Below, piece after piece: positions 8,623 to 17,243 of a DNA stretch of 64,000 nucleotides. The stretch comes from Sideroxydans lithotrophicus ES-1. GTDB taxonomy: Bacteria; Pseudomonadota; Gammaproteobacteria; Burkholderiales; Gallionellaceae. The position numbers and the translations under genes were made by a program. Location: the NCBI RefSeq assembly GCF_000025705.1, contig NC_013959.1:1479063-1543062 (forward strand). Reading direction: 5' to 3'. The notes under the pieces are model-generated. The model was not told the DNA's origin. It saw only the letters and a program-made list of their open reading frames with translations, and made no database searches. The stretch's first letter is position 1. Every line of letters begins with the position of its first letter.

Positions 8623-8765
8623 TGGAACCTGCAAAAATCTACTGCGCGATTCGATAGCGGCGTTGCGCGGTACTCGAAATCCTCATGTACTTTAAGTACA
8701 TTCCGGTTTCTCCGTTCCGTGCGCCTTGCTATCGAGTCGCTCGCTACGATTTTTATCAGGTTCCA
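8623..8765. repeat. 143-bp long palindromic element abutting apt stop
   Basis: An imperfect palindrome over its whole length. Outer arms are TGGAACCTG ... CAGGTTCCA, the next arms AAAATCTACTGCG ... CGCTACGATTTT, then GATTCGATAGC ... GCTATCGAGTC, and the centre is CTCATGTACTTTAAGTACATTCCG. It starts at the base after the TAA of apt. Related elements follow infB (15396) and rnhA (44570). Size and architecture recall ERIC elements, but the sequence is different. Confidence 0.8.
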
Positions 8766-8789
8766 TAAGGCCAATATCTGGGTGGCAGT

Positions 8790-9491
8790 ATGACGAACGA
8801 AAAATTCCATACAAAGGCAGAAGAGCATCTCCATACGAGAGAGCATTTTCGTGGCTTAGTGACCCAACAATTTTTATCTCACCATAAAGATGTAAATATT
8901 CTTGTGGCTTCAATGCACGAAATTGTAGCCAGTATGGTGACGTTTCTAGCAGATCAAGATATTGGAAAGATTAGAAACGGGGAATATATAGTTAAATTAG
9001 CCAGTTCTTTTTGTAGGTCTTACTTTATTGCGGCAGACCTTACACTTTGCGGTGAGCTAACCGATGCTGCCGTAATAGTTCGCAAACAAATGGAACTGCT
9101 AGCGCGGTTAAATGAACTGACTGCGGGCTTGGATGTGAACTCTCTAATTAATAAAACACCTCAACTTAAATATCTCAAAGGCGCGTTAAAGAAACAGTAT
9201 GGTGCATATTCCAAAGTGGCTCATTCTTCGAGTCTTGAAGGTATGATTCTCCTAGGTGAGGAAGTAACTGAAGATGGAGTCTTCACGCCTCTTCATCCTG
9301 TATTTCAGGAAAATGCCTACGTTAGCTTGCATCATCTATTTCTAACGGAGATTGGCTTCTTCATGTGGGCTATGGAATTTTATCGAAAGCACTTTCCCAA
9401 TTACGATAGCACTTATGATTTGCGATATTTCTCCCTTGCTATTGATCGGCACCAAAAAATATTCCCTTTAAATAAATCGAGCTTAGCGTAG
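8790..9491 (+). CDS. AT-rich gene of unknown function
   Basis: 233 residues, mostly predicted helix, soluble, no signal peptide. The stretch 'AADLTLCGELTDAAVIVRKQMELLARLNEL' region (about 86-112) resembles the helical core of DUF5677/HEPN-like proteins ('R..mE...rl' pattern), but I would not assign the family firmly. Base and codon use are clearly more AT-rich than both neighbours (many AAA, ATT, TTT, TTA codons), a sign of recent acquisition. It sits between apt and mtnA, directly after a long palindrome. The start is ATG with a GGGTGG-like upstream site. No role in methylthioadenosine salvage is suggested by the sequence. Confidence 0.7.
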   Translation: MTNEKFHTKAEEHLHTREHFRGLVTQQFLSHHKDVNILVASMHEIVASMVTFLADQDIGKIRNGEYIVKLASSFCRSYFIAADLTLCGELTDAAVIVRKQMELLARLNELTAGLDVNSLINKTPQLKYLKGALKKQYGAYSKVAHSSSLEGMILLGEEVTEDGVFTPLHPVFQENAYVSLHHLFLTEIGFFMWAMEFYRKHFPNYDSTYDLRYFSLAIDRHQKIFPLNKSSLA

Positions 9492-9531
9492 GTAACGCTG
9501 CGCTTCACCCAAGTACATTTGAGAAAGTGAT

Positions 9532-10623
9532 ATGAAAATCGAAACCCTGCGCTGGTTCAACGACCGGCTGGAGATGATAGACCAGCGCATCCTGCCTGCT
9601 GCCTTTGAATATTTGAGTTACTACTCGGCAGCTTCGGTGGCGGAAGGCATCCGCAGCATGGTGGTGCGCGGTGCGCCGGCCATCGGTGTGGCGGCGGCTT
9701 ATGGGGTGGCGCTGGAGGCGTTGCGATTGTCAGAGGAGCCGTCCACCCTTCGATCCTTCGACAAACTCAGGACAGGCGGAGCTCAGGGCGAACGGACTGA
9801 GTTTGATAAAGGCATGGAAGAAGGCTTTACCGTGCTGGCCGCTAGCCGCCCAACGGCGGTGAACCTGTTCTGGGCCTTGCAGCGCATGCGCAAGGTGTGG
9901 GTGAGCGTGGCGACGCAAACGCCGCAGCAGGTCGCGCAGCGTTTGCTAGCCGAGGCACACGAGATACTGGCCGAGGACATCCGCATCAACAAGGCGATGG
10001 GCGCGAACGGCGCGGCCTTGTTGAAGGACGGGGCGCGGGTGTTGACGCATTGCAACGCAGGGGCGCTGGCAACCGCAGGCTGGGGGACGGCGCTGGGGGT
10101 GTTCCGTTCGGCGGTGGAGGCGGGCAAGAAGATCTCGGTCATTGCCGACGAGACGCGGCCTTTCCTGCAAGGGGCGCGACTGACGGCGTGGGAGATGGTG
10201 CAGGAGAATATCCCGGTGACGCTGATCACCGACAACATGGCCGGTCACCTGATGGCACACGGCGAGGTGGATGCCGTGGTGGTGGGTACGGATCGCGTGG
10301 CGGCCAACGGCGATGTGGCGAACAAGATCGGTACCTACATGGTGGCGGTGCTGGCGAAACGGCACAACATCCCGTTCTATGTGGCGTGTCCGCTTTCGAC
10401 CATCGACTTGAACATCGCCACGGGCGCGGATATTCCCATCGAGGAGCGCTCGGTGGACGAGGTGAAGGGCTTCCGCGATAACCATTGGGCGGCGCAGGGG
10501 GTGAAGATCCGCAATCCGGCCTTTGATGTGACTCCGGCCGAACTGGTGACGGGGCTTATCACTGAAAAGGGTGTGATTTTGCAGCCGGATGTGCAAGGCA
10601 TTCGGAAGTTGATGGCGGGATGA
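9532..10623 (+). CDS. mtnA: Methylthioribose-1-phosphate isomerase
   Basis: 363 residues, eIF2B-like fold. 'RGAPAIGVAAAYGVAL' (substrate loop), 'ASRPTAVNLFWAL', the catalytic-loop region 'LTHCNAGALATAGWGTALG' (Cys near 177), 'DETRPFLQGARLT' and 'VGTDRVAANGDVANKIGTY' (catalytic Asp) are classical MtnA. It isomerises methylthioribose-1-phosphate to methylthioribulose-1-phosphate, the substrate of the nearby aldolase. It is some 15-20 residues longer than usual because a palindromic repeat has been inserted in frame (9743-9806, residues about 71-91). The insertion falls in a loop before the ASRPTAVN helix and keeps all catalytic motifs, so the enzyme is probably active. Confidence 0.93.
   Translation: MKIETLRWFNDRLEMIDQRILPAAFEYLSYYSAASVAEGIRSMVVRGAPAIGVAAAYGVALEALRLSEEPSTLRSFDKLRTGGAQGERTEFDKGMEEGFTVLAASRPTAVNLFWALQRMRKVWVSVATQTPQQVAQRLLAEAHEILAEDIRINKAMGANGAALLKDGARVLTHCNAGALATAGWGTALGVFRSAVEAGKKISVIADETRPFLQGARLTAWEMVQENIPVTLITDNMAGHLMAHGEVDAVVVGTDRVAANGDVANKIGTYMVAVLAKRHNIPFYVACPLSTIDLNIATGADIPIEERSVDEVKGFRDNHWAAQGVKIRNPAFDVTPAELVTGLITEKGVILQPDVQGIRKLMAG
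9743..9806. repeat. REP-like palindrome inserted in frame within mtnA
   Basis: The segment contains CCTTCGACAAACTCAGGACAGG and GCTCAGGGCGAACGG, the two halves of a common extragenic palindromic repeat. Perfect 9-base arms CAAACTCAG (9762-9770) and CTGAGTTTG (9797-9805) can pair. Translation gives 'TLRSFDKLRTGGAQGERTEF', a run foreign to MtnA. The reading frame is kept. Confidence 0.75.
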
Positions 10624-10636
10624 ACGTTTGATGACT

Positions 10637-10735
10637 TTGCCCCCTCGCCCAGACGGGGAGAGGGTTGGGGAGAGGGGAATGGTTGAAATGCGCCCTTCTT
10701 CCTGACCTGCTCTCACAGGGAGATGGGATGAGTTT
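10637..10735. repeat. Intergenic GC-rich repeat, relative of 7976-8056
   Basis: CCCCCTCGCCC ... GGGGAGAGGGTTGGGGAGAGGGG followed by a half-copy ending in CACAGGGAGATGGGATG. It shares the CCCTC/GAGGG character of the repeat between the aldolase and apt. It fills the space between mtnA and the rimP promoter. Confidence 0.55.
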
Positions 10736-10757
10736 AGCTATCTTCCTTAAATACCTG

Positions 10758-10786
10758 TTTCCATTGGCCTGACCTTTTGGTACAAT
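10758..10786 (+). promoter_or_regulatory. Predicted sigma-70 promoter of the rimP operon
   Basis: -35 TTTCCA (10758-10763), 17-base spacer, -10 TACAAT (10781-10786). Transcription should start near 10793, giving a leader of about 45 bases before rimP that contains a terminator-like hairpin. Confidence 0.55.
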
Positions 10787-10803
10787 CCGCGCCGTTTTCA
10801 GAT

Positions 10804-10823
10804 GGGCTTCGAGCCCGTTTTTT
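10804..10823 (+). terminator. Leader hairpin with T-tract (candidate attenuator)
   Basis: GGGCT-TCG-AGCCC followed by GTTTTTT, just downstream of the predicted promoter and about 20 bases before the rimP start. It is shaped like a small intrinsic terminator inside the operon leader, so it may attenuate transcription. Direct evidence for attenuation is lacking. Confidence 0.45.
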
Positions 10824-10839
10824 ATTTGTGGGTGCGAAT

Positions 10840-11265
10840 ATGGATGTGGCGAAGCTGGTAGAGACGACACTGGCCGGTATGGGCTACGAGTTGGTCGATC
10901 TGGAAGTGTCCGGTCGCGGGCTGATGCGCGTGTTCATGGACAAGCCGGACGGCATCTCGGTGGAAGACTGCGAGCGCGTGAGCAACCAACTGGTGCGCCT
11001 GTTCACGGTGGAAGGGGTGGAATACGAACGCCTCGAAGTCTCTTCGCCGGGACTGGATCGTGTGCTGAAGAAAGAATCCGATTTTGTGCGGTTTGCCGGG
11101 CAGAAGGCGCAGATCAAGGTGCGCGTGCCGCTGGCAGGGCGCAAGAACTTTGCCGGCATCATCGGCGAAGTGAAGGATGGCGTAGTGCAGTTGGATGTGG
11201 ATGGCAGCCTGGTAGCAATTGAGCTGTCGAATATGGATAAGGCACGTTTGGTGCCCGTGTTTTGA
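10840..11265 (+). CDS. rimP: Ribosome maturation factor
   Basis: 141 residues from the ATG at 10840; a longer in-frame extension is possible from 10777 but would overlap the promoter and leader hairpin. N-terminal alpha/beta domain ('[13 protein letters not shown]...[20 protein letters not shown]') and C-terminal SH3-like barrel after '[17 protein letters not shown]' are the RimP pattern. It assists 30S subunit assembly. It is the first gene of the conserved rimP-nusA-infB operon; nusA begins 17 bases downstream. Confidence 0.93.
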   Translation: MDVAKLVETTLAGMGYELVDLEVSGRGLMRVFMDKPDGISVEDCERVSNQLVRLFTVEGVEYERLEVSSPGLDRVLKKESDFVRFAGQKAQIKVRVPLAGRKNFAGIIGEVKDGVVQLDVDGSLVAIELSNMDKARLVPVF

Positions 11266-11282
11266 AGTAGTTGGAGAAAGCT

Positions 11283-12758
11283 ATGAGCCGTGAAGTTCTG
11301 TTGTTGGTAGATGCCTTGGCGCGTGAGAAGAACGTGGACAAGGAGATCGTGTTTGGTGCGCTGGAATCGGCATTGGCCTCTGCTACCAAGAAACGCTTTT
11401 CAGATGAAGAGGCGGATGTGCGCGTGAGCATCGATCGCCAGTCCGGCGAGTACGAATCGTTCCGTCGCTGGCAGGTGATGGACGACGAGACGTTCGAGAC
11501 GCCCGAGCTGCACATCAAGCTTGAAGAGGCGCAGAAACGCGATCCGCATATCCAGCTGGAAGAGTTCATCGAAGAGCCGCTGGAGAACATCGATTTCGGC
11601 CGCATCGGCGCACAGGCTGCGAAACAGGTGATCTTTCAGAAGATCCGCGATGCGGAACGCGAACAGATCCTCGCCGACTTCATGGAACGCAACGAGCACC
11701 TGGTGTCCGGCACCATCAAGCGCATCGAACGCGGCAACGCCATCGTCGAATTCGGCAAGATCGAAGCGCTGCTGCCGCGCGACCAGATGATCCCGAAAGA
11801 GAACCTGCGCGTCGGCGACCGTGTGCGCGCCTATCTGCTGCGCGTGGACCGCACCGTACGCGGTCCGCAGATCATCCTGTCGCGTATCACCACCGAATTC
11901 CTGAGCAAGCTGTTCGAGCTGGAAGTGCCCGAGATCGAGGAGGGGCTGCTGGAGATCGTCAGCGCCGCACGCGATCCCGGTTCGCGCGCCAAGATCGCGG
12001 TGCGCAGCCACGACCAGCGTCTCGATCCGATCGGCACCTGTGTCGGTATGCGCGGTTCGCGCGTGCAGGCCGTGACCAACGAATTGGCGGGTGAGCGCGT
12101 CGACATCATCCTGTGGTCGGAAGAGCCGGCAACCTATGTCATCAATGCCCTGGCTCCGGCCGAGGTGACCAGCATCGTGGTGGATGAAGAGAAGCACAGC
12201 ATGGATGTGGTGGTCGAGGAAGAGAACCTGGCGCAGGCCATCGGCCGCGGCGGCCAGAACGTCCGTCTCGCCAGCGACATGACCGGCTGGGAGATCAACC
12301 TGATGACGGTGGAGCAATCCGCCGAGAAGAACGAGCAGGAATTCTCCAAGATCCGCGACCTGTTCGTTGCCAAACTGGATGTGGACGAGGAAGTCGCCGA
12401 TATCCTGGTGCAGGAAGGCTTCAATACGCTGGAAGAAGTAGCTTATGTGCCGCTGGAAGAGATGCAGGCAATCGAATCTTTCGACGAGGCGACTGTCAAT
12501 GAGTTGCGCAGCCGCGCACGCAATGCGCTGCTGACCGCCGCTATCGTCAACGAAGAGCAGGTCGAGCATAACATCGAGGACTTGCTGAAGATCGCTGGCA
12601 TGGACGAAGAGACGGCGCGTACCTTGGCGGGCAAGGGTGTCGGCACGCAGGAGCAGTTGGCCGATCTGGACGGCGATGAACTGGTTGAAATGACCGGGAT
12701 GGACGCGGAGCGCGCAAATCAGTTGATCATGACGGCACGCGCGCCCTGGTTCGTTTAA
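11283..12758 (+). CDS. nusA: Transcription termination/antitermination factor
   Basis: 491 residues from the ATG preceded by GGAG. The N-terminal RNA-polymerase-binding domain (1-130) is followed by an S1 domain ('[27 protein letters not shown]', about 138-200), two KH domains (second includes '[15 protein letters not shown]'), and two C-terminal acidic helical repeats ending in '[18 protein letters not shown]', the gamma-proteobacteria-like AR1/AR2 layout. NusA binds RNA polymerase and modulates pausing, termination and antitermination. Confidence 0.97.
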   Translation: MSREVLLLVDALAREKNVDKEIVFGALESALASATKKRFSDEEADVRVSIDRQSGEYESFRRWQVMDDETFETPELHIKLEEAQKRDPHIQLEEFIEEPLENIDFGRIGAQAAKQVIFQKIRDAEREQILADFMERNEHLVSGTIKRIERGNAIVEFGKIEALLPRDQMIPKENLRVGDRVRAYLLRVDRTVRGPQIILSRITTEFLSKLFELEVPEIEEGLLEIVSAARDPGSRAKIAVRSHDQRLDPIGTCVGMRGSRVQAVTNELAGERVDIILWSEEPATYVINALAPAEVTSIVVDEEKHSMDVVVEEENLAQAIGRGGQNVRLASDMTGWEINLMTVEQSAEKNEQEFSKIRDLFVAKLDVDEEVADILVQEGFNTLEEVAYVPLEEMQAIESFDEATVNELRSRARNALLTAAIVNEEQVEHNIEDLLKIAGMDEETARTLAGKGVGTQEQLADLDGDELVEMTGMDAERANQLIMTARAPWFV

Positions 12759-12816
12759 GTCCGAAGCGCAAGAAGCAAAGGTTATCCGTAGTCAGGTATT
12801 GGTTTAAGGGGTCGTA

Positions 12817-15396
12817 ATGGGAAAAATGAACGTCGCGCAATTTGCGGGTGAGCTGGGGCTGCCGGTCGAACTGCTATTGGAGCAGTTGCAATCGGCTGGA
12901 GTCACTAAGCAGAAAGAGACCGACTCCATTTCGGAACAGGACAAGGCGCAACTGCTCGAACACCTGCGCGGTGCACATGGCGCAAGCAAGAGCAAGATCA
13001 CACTGACGCGCCGCGAAACGACTGCCATCAAGAAGGCGGACAGTACGGGCAAATCGCGCACCATCCAGGTGGAAGTGCGCAAGAAACGTACCGTTGCAGC
13101 TGCGCCGATCGCTGAAGCTCCTGCAGCTGTAACAGCTCCGGTAGCTGAGGAAGTCAAGCCGGGCAAACCGGCAAGGAAAGTGCTCGACGAACAGGAACAG
13201 AAGGCGCGCGAAGAAGAGGCGCGTCTGCAAGCGGAATTGGCGGCACGCCAGGCTGCCGACGTACTTGCCAAACAGGAGCGCAGCAAACGCAAGATCGCTG
13301 CCGCAGAACCGGTTCCGGCCCCTGCGCCTGAGCCAGTCGCCGAAGCCAAGCCAGCCGTTGCCGCACCGGCAGTGGCGGCGCCACCTGAAGGAACTTTGCA
13401 TAAGCCGACGCTCAAGCCCGGCGACAAGGTGGCACGGCCGACCAAGAAGACAGAAAAGCCCTCAGCCAAGGACAGTCCCTGGGATGAGGCCGGACACAAA
13501 AAGCGTCCTCCATCGCGCAGCACGGATACCCGTGCCGGATTGGGCGGGCGTACTGGCGGCAGCGCGATTCGTGCGCCGCGTCATGACAAACACAGCAAAC
13601 CCGAAGCGGCACATGCGTTCTCTTTGCCGACCGAGCCGATCATGCAGGAAGTGATGGTTCCGGAAACCATCACCGTTGCGGAGTTGGCGCAGAAGATGTC
13701 GATCAAGGCTGCCGAGATCATCAAGACATTGATGAAGATGGGTTCCATGGTCACCATCAACCAGGTGCTGGATCAGGAGACCGCGATGATCGTGGTCGAG
13801 GAACTGGGGCACAAGGCGATTCAGGCCAAGCCGGACGATCCCGACGCGTTCCTGCTGGAAGCCGTCGATCATGGCGACGTGGTGATGGAATCTCGTGCGC
13901 CGGTAGTGACCGTGATGGGCCACGTCGACCACGGCAAGACTTCCTTGCTGGACTATATCCGCCGCACGCGCGTGGCGAGCGGCGAGGCGGGCGGCATCAC
14001 CCAGCATATTGGCGCCTATCACGTGGATACGCCGCGCGGCATGATCACTTTCCTCGATACCCCAGGCCACGAGGCGTTTACGGCGATGCGTGCGCGCGGC
14101 GCCAAGGCGACCGATATCGTGATCCTGGTGGTGGCGGCTGACGACGGCGTGATGCCGCAGACCAAGGAAGCGATCCACCACGCCAAGGCGGCCGAAGTGC
14201 CTATCGTGGTGGCGATCACCAAGATCGACAAACCGGATGCCAATTCCGAGCGCGTGCGCCAGGAACTGGTGGCGGAAGGCGTTGTTCCGGAAGACTGGGG
14301 CGGCGATGCGATGTTTGTCGAGGTGTCTGCCAAGACCGGACAGGGTATCGACACCTTGCTGGAAGGCATCCTGCTGCAGGCCGAAGTGCTGGAACTGAAG
14401 GCGCCGAAGAACGCCAGCGCCAAGGGCGTGGTGGTCGAAGCTCGTCTGGACAAGGGCAAGGGCGCCGTGGCGACCCTGCTGGTGCAATCCGGTACGTTGA
14501 AGCGCGGCGACGCGATCCTGGTCGGTTCCGTGTCCGGGCGCGTGCGCGCCATGCTGGACGAGAACGGCAAAGTGATCGACGAAGCGGGCCCCTCGATCCC
14601 GGTCGAGATACAGGGGTTGTCAGAAGTGCCGGTCGCCGGCGCCGATTTCCTGGTGCTGGCCGACGAGAAGAAGGCGCGTGAGATCGCGCTGTTCCGTCAG
14701 GGCAAGTTCCGCGACGTGAAGCTGGCGAAGCAGCAGGCTGCCAAGCTGGAGAACATGTTCGAACAGATGGGCGAAGGCGAAGTGCGCACCCTGTCGCTGA
14801 TCGTGAAAGCCGACGTGCAGGGTTCGCTCGAGGCGATCGCCGGATCGCTACAGAAACTGTCCACGGCCGAGGTCAAGGTCAGCATCATCCACAGTGGTGT
14901 GGGCGCGATCTCCGAATCCGACGTCAACCTGGCGCTGGCCTCCAAGGCGATCATCATCGGTTTCAATTCGCGTGCCGATGCGACAGCGCGCCGTCTGGCG
15001 GAATCGTCAGGTGTGGATATCCGTTACTACAACATCATCTATGCGATGGTGGACGAGATCAAGGCGGCGTTGTCCGGCATGCTGGCGCCGGAGAAGAAGG
15101 AAAGCATCATCGGCATGGTCGAAGTGCGCCAGGTGTTCCACATCTCCAAGGTGGGCACGATCGCTGGTTGCTACGTCACCGAGGGCATGATCAAGCGTTC
15201 TTCCAGCGTGCGCGTGTTGCGTAACAACGTGGTGATCCATACCGGCGAACTGGATTCGTTGAAACGCTTCAAGGACGATGCCAAGGAAGTCAAATCCAAC
15301 TTCGAATGCGGCCTGTCATTGAAGGGCTACAACGATCTTGAAGTCGGCGACCAGCTGGAAGTGTTCGAGATCGTTGAAGTGGCGCGGGCGCTGTGA
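12817..15396 (+). CDS. infB: Translation initiation factor IF-2
   Basis: 859 residues. An N-terminal IF2_N helical domain (1-50) is followed by a long charged Ala/Pro/Lys-rich linker (100-270) and a second IF2_N-like region (about 285-335). The GTPase domain starts near 360 with '[11 protein letters not shown]', then 'DTPGHEAF' and 'TKIDK'. Domain II and the C-terminal fMet-tRNA-binding barrel complete it. It brings initiator tRNA to the 30S subunit. Its TGA is the first base of a 121-bp palindrome. Confidence 0.97.
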   Translation: MGKMNVAQFAGELGLPVELLLEQLQSAGVTKQKETDSISEQDKAQLLEHLRGAHGASKSKITLTRRETTAIKKADSTGKSRTIQVEVRKKRTVAAAPIAEAPAAVTAPVAEEVKPGKPARKVLDEQEQKAREEEARLQAELAARQAADVLAKQERSKRKIAAAEPVPAPAPEPVAEAKPAVAAPAVAAPPEGTLHKPTLKPGDKVARPTKKTEKPSAKDSPWDEAGHKKRPPSRSTDTRAGLGGRTGGSAIRAPRHDKHSKPEAAHAFSLPTEPIMQEVMVPETITVAELAQKMSIKAAEIIKTLMKMGSMVTINQVLDQETAMIVVEELGHKAIQAKPDDPDAFLLEAVDHGDVVMESRAPVVTVMGHVDHGKTSLLDYIRRTRVASGEAGGITQHIGAYHVDTPRGMITFLDTPGHEAFTAMRARGAKATDIVILVVAADDGVMPQTKEAIHHAKAAEVPIVVAITKIDKPDANSERVRQELVAEGVVPEDWGGDAMFVEVSAKTGQGIDTLLEGILLQAEVLELKAPKNASAKGVVVEARLDKGKGAVATLLVQSGTLKRGDAILVGSVSGRVRAMLDENGKVIDEAGPSIPVEIQGLSEVPVAGADFLVLADEKKAREIALFRQGKFRDVKLAKQQAAKLENMFEQMGEGEVRTLSLIVKADVQGSLEAIAGSLQKLSTAEVKVSIIHSGVGAISESDVNLALASKAIIIGFNSRADATARRLAESSGVDIRYYNIIYAMVDEIKAALSGMLAPEKKESIIGMVEVRQVFHISKVGTIAGCYVTEGMIKRSSSVRVLRNNVVIHTGELDSLKRFKDDAKEVKSNFECGLSLKGYNDLEVGDQLEVFEIVEVARAL

Positions 15397-15516
15397 AAAA
15401 CTGCTGCGAGGCGATGATGCTGCGTTGGAAAACGTCTCAGAATGCTCATTTACTCCATGTAAACTCCGCTTCTGAGACGTTTTCCGCCTTGCCTGATCGC
15501 CTCTCGCGACGTTTTT
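15396..15516. repeat. 121-bp palindromic element between infB and rbfA
   Basis: Outer arms AAAAACTGCTGCGAGGCGAT and the reverse complement of ATCGCCTCTCGCGACGTTTTT, an inner perfect arm GAAAACGTCTCAGAA / TTCTGAGACGTTTTC, and a centre CTCATTTACTCCATGTAAACTCCG. Layout and central motif match the element after apt. It begins at the last base of the infB stop codon. Confidence 0.8.
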
Positions 15517-15537
15517 CATTTTTTGGTAATTGACTTT

Positions 15538-15894
15538 ATGGCAAAGGATTTCGCCAGGACAGACCGCATCGCCGAGCAGATCCAGCGTGAACTGGCCGAA
15601 CTGATTCGTCTGGAAGTGAAAGACCCGCGTGTGCGCAAAGTCACCCTGACAGGAGTGACAGTGACCAACGACCATGCCCATGCCAAGGTGTTCTACACCT
15701 CGCTGGATGGCGACAGCCCCGACCTCCTGCTGGGGCTGGAGCGTGCGGCTGGCTTTTTGCGCAGCCAATTGGCGCACGCCATGAAGCTGCGCATCACTCC
15801 CCAGTTGCATTTTGTATACGACGCCTCCGTCGAGCGCGGCGCGCATCTCTCCCAGTTGATCGATCAAGCGGTTGCGAGTGACAAAAAAGACTGA
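15538..15894 (+). CDS. rbfA: 30S ribosome-binding factor
   Basis: 118 residues from ATG at 15538. A KH-like single domain: '[26 protein letters not shown]' helix, '[19 protein letters not shown]' strands, then '[33 protein letters not shown]', the RbfA signature. It binds the 30S subunit during 16S rRNA maturation and cold adaptation. The downstream truB overlaps its end by 17 bases. Confidence 0.95.
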   Translation: MAKDFARTDRIAEQIQRELAELIRLEVKDPRVRKVTLTGVTVTNDHAHAKVFYTSLDGDSPDLLLGLERAAGFLRSQLAHAMKLRITPQLHFVYDASVERGAHLSQLIDQAVASDKKD

Positions 15895-16819
15895 GCAATT
15901 CAAACGCGTCAAAAGGCCGCTAGATGGCGTCCTGCTGTTCGACAAGCCGCTGGAGCTCAGTTCCAACACCGCCCTGCAAAAAGTCCGCCGTCTATATGGC
16001 GCCGAAAAGGCCGGACATACCGGCACGCTCGATCCTCTGGCCACCGGCCTGTTGCCGGTCTGTTTCGGCGAAGCCACCAAATTCACCACTGCCTTGCTGG
16101 ATGCCGACAAGCGATATCGCGCGACGATACGCTTGGGGCAGCGCACGACGACGGGCGATGCCGAAGGCGAGATCACCGAAACGCGCCAGGTCGAAGTGAA
16201 CGAAACGCAAGCTCGGGCAGTACTGGCGATGTTCATGGGCGAAACGCAACAGCTGCCGCCCATGCACAGTGCCATCAAACATCAGGGCAGGCCGCTGTAT
16301 GAATATATCCGCAAGGGCGAAACCGTGGAACGCGAGCTGCGCCCGGTGTTTATTCGCGAATTGACGCTGGAACGACTGCAGGGAGACGAACTGGAATTCA
16401 GCGTGCTGTGCAGCAAGGGGACATATGTCCGCACGCTGGCGGAAGATATCAGTGAAAAACTGGGTTGCGGTGGACACTTGGTCGCCTTGCGGCGTACCGG
16501 AATCGGCGAGTTCAGCCTGAAGGATGCCTATACCCTCGCTCAGCTTGAGGGGATGGATGATGTGCAACGCGATGCCAGCCTGTTGCCGCTGGATAGACTG
16601 GTACAGAACCTGCCGAGGCTGGAGCTGGATGAAGTTCAGGCGAATCGGCTTGCACAAGGACAAAGATTGGGGTTGAGCGATATGTACCCTGACGGGAAAC
16701 GGCGTCTGTACGCCGCCGGACGATTCATCGGCCTGGGCGACCTGGAGGGCGGGCGGCTGTCTCCGAGCCGCCTGCTGTCCAGTGTGGCCAAGATGGCTGC
16801 AAAGCGCGAATCAGCTTGA
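15878..16819 (+). CDS. truB: tRNA pseudouridine-55 synthase
   Basis: 313 residues from a GTG start at 15878 (a TTG two codons earlier is also possible). '[14 protein letters not shown]' and '[25 protein letters not shown]' contain the catalytic Asp (about residue 46) of the TruB family; '[12 protein letters not shown]' and '[15 protein letters not shown]' follow, then a small PUA-like C-terminus. It makes pseudouridine-55 in the T-arm of tRNAs. The start lies inside rbfA, so translation is probably coupled. Confidence 0.95.
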   Translation: MTKKTEQFKRVKRPLDGVLLFDKPLELSSNTALQKVRRLYGAEKAGHTGTLDPLATGLLPVCFGEATKFTTALLDADKRYRATIRLGQRTTTGDAEGEITETRQVEVNETQARAVLAMFMGETQQLPPMHSAIKHQGRPLYEYIRKGETVERELRPVFIRELTLERLQGDELEFSVLCSKGTYVRTLAEDISEKLGCGGHLVALRRTGIGEFSLKDAYTLAQLEGMDDVQRDASLLPLDRLVQNLPRLELDEVQANRLAQGQRLGLSDMYPDGKRRLYAAGRFIGLGDLEGGRLSPSRLLSSVAKMAAKRESA

Positions 16820-16845
16820 GCGGAGACCCCATTCGGGGGTAGAAT
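16816..16845 (+). promoter_or_regulatory. Predicted promoter of rpsO-pnp
   Basis: -35 TTGAGC (16816-16821, overlapping the truB stop codon), 18-base spacer, -10 TAGAAT (16840-16845). rpsO starts 29 bases further on, after a GGAGAGAG ribosome site. Confidence 0.5.
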
Positions 16846-16874
16846 GCCGCACTTTTTATTGGAGAGAGAAGTCA

Positions 16875-17144
16875 ATGTCTATTACCGCTGCACAAAAATC
16901 GCAGATCGTGGCCGATTATCAACGCGCCAAGGGCGATACCGGCTCCCCGGAAGTACAAGTTGCCCTGATGACGGCACGTATCAATTACCTGACCGATCAT
17001 TTCAAGGAACACAACAAGGATCACCACTCCCGTCGTGGTCTGCTGCGTCTGGTCAGTCGCCGCCGCAAGCTGCTTGATTACCTGAAGAGCAAGAATGAAG
17101 ACGGTTACAAAGAGCTGATCAAGCGTCTGGATCTGCGTAAGTAA
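16875..17144 (+). CDS. rpsO: Small ribosomal subunit protein uS15
   Basis: 89 residues, standard length for S15. '[51 protein letters not shown]' matches the family along the whole length. The ATG is preceded by GGAGAGAG. In E. coli S15 represses its own translation through an mRNA pseudoknot; I cannot show one here. A hairpin follows before pnp. Confidence 0.97.
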   Translation: MSITAAQKSQIVADYQRAKGDTGSPEVQVALMTARINYLTDHFKEHNKDHHSRRGLLRLVSRRRKLLDYLKSKNEDGYKELIKRLDLRK

Positions 17145-17154
17145 CGAGGTTTGC

Positions 17155-17186
17155 AAGCGGGTCGCGAATGCGGCCCGCTTCGTTTT
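17155..17186 (+). terminator. Terminator-like hairpin between rpsO and pnp
   Basis: AAGCGGGTCGC-GAAT-GCGGCCCGCTT (11-bp stem with one G-T pair) followed by CGTTTT. The T-tract is short, so readthrough into pnp is expected. In other bacteria the rpsO-pnp junction is an RNase III processing site. Confidence 0.65.
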
Positions 17187-17243
17187 GGTTGTCGTTTCAG
17201 CATGCGGGCCACTCGGTTCGTGTACACAATGGAGAGCGCTATC

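Noticed and set aside
11400-12569. A 389-residue minus-strand open frame opposite nusA
   Set aside because: Shadow of nusA, with composition of reversed high-GC codons.
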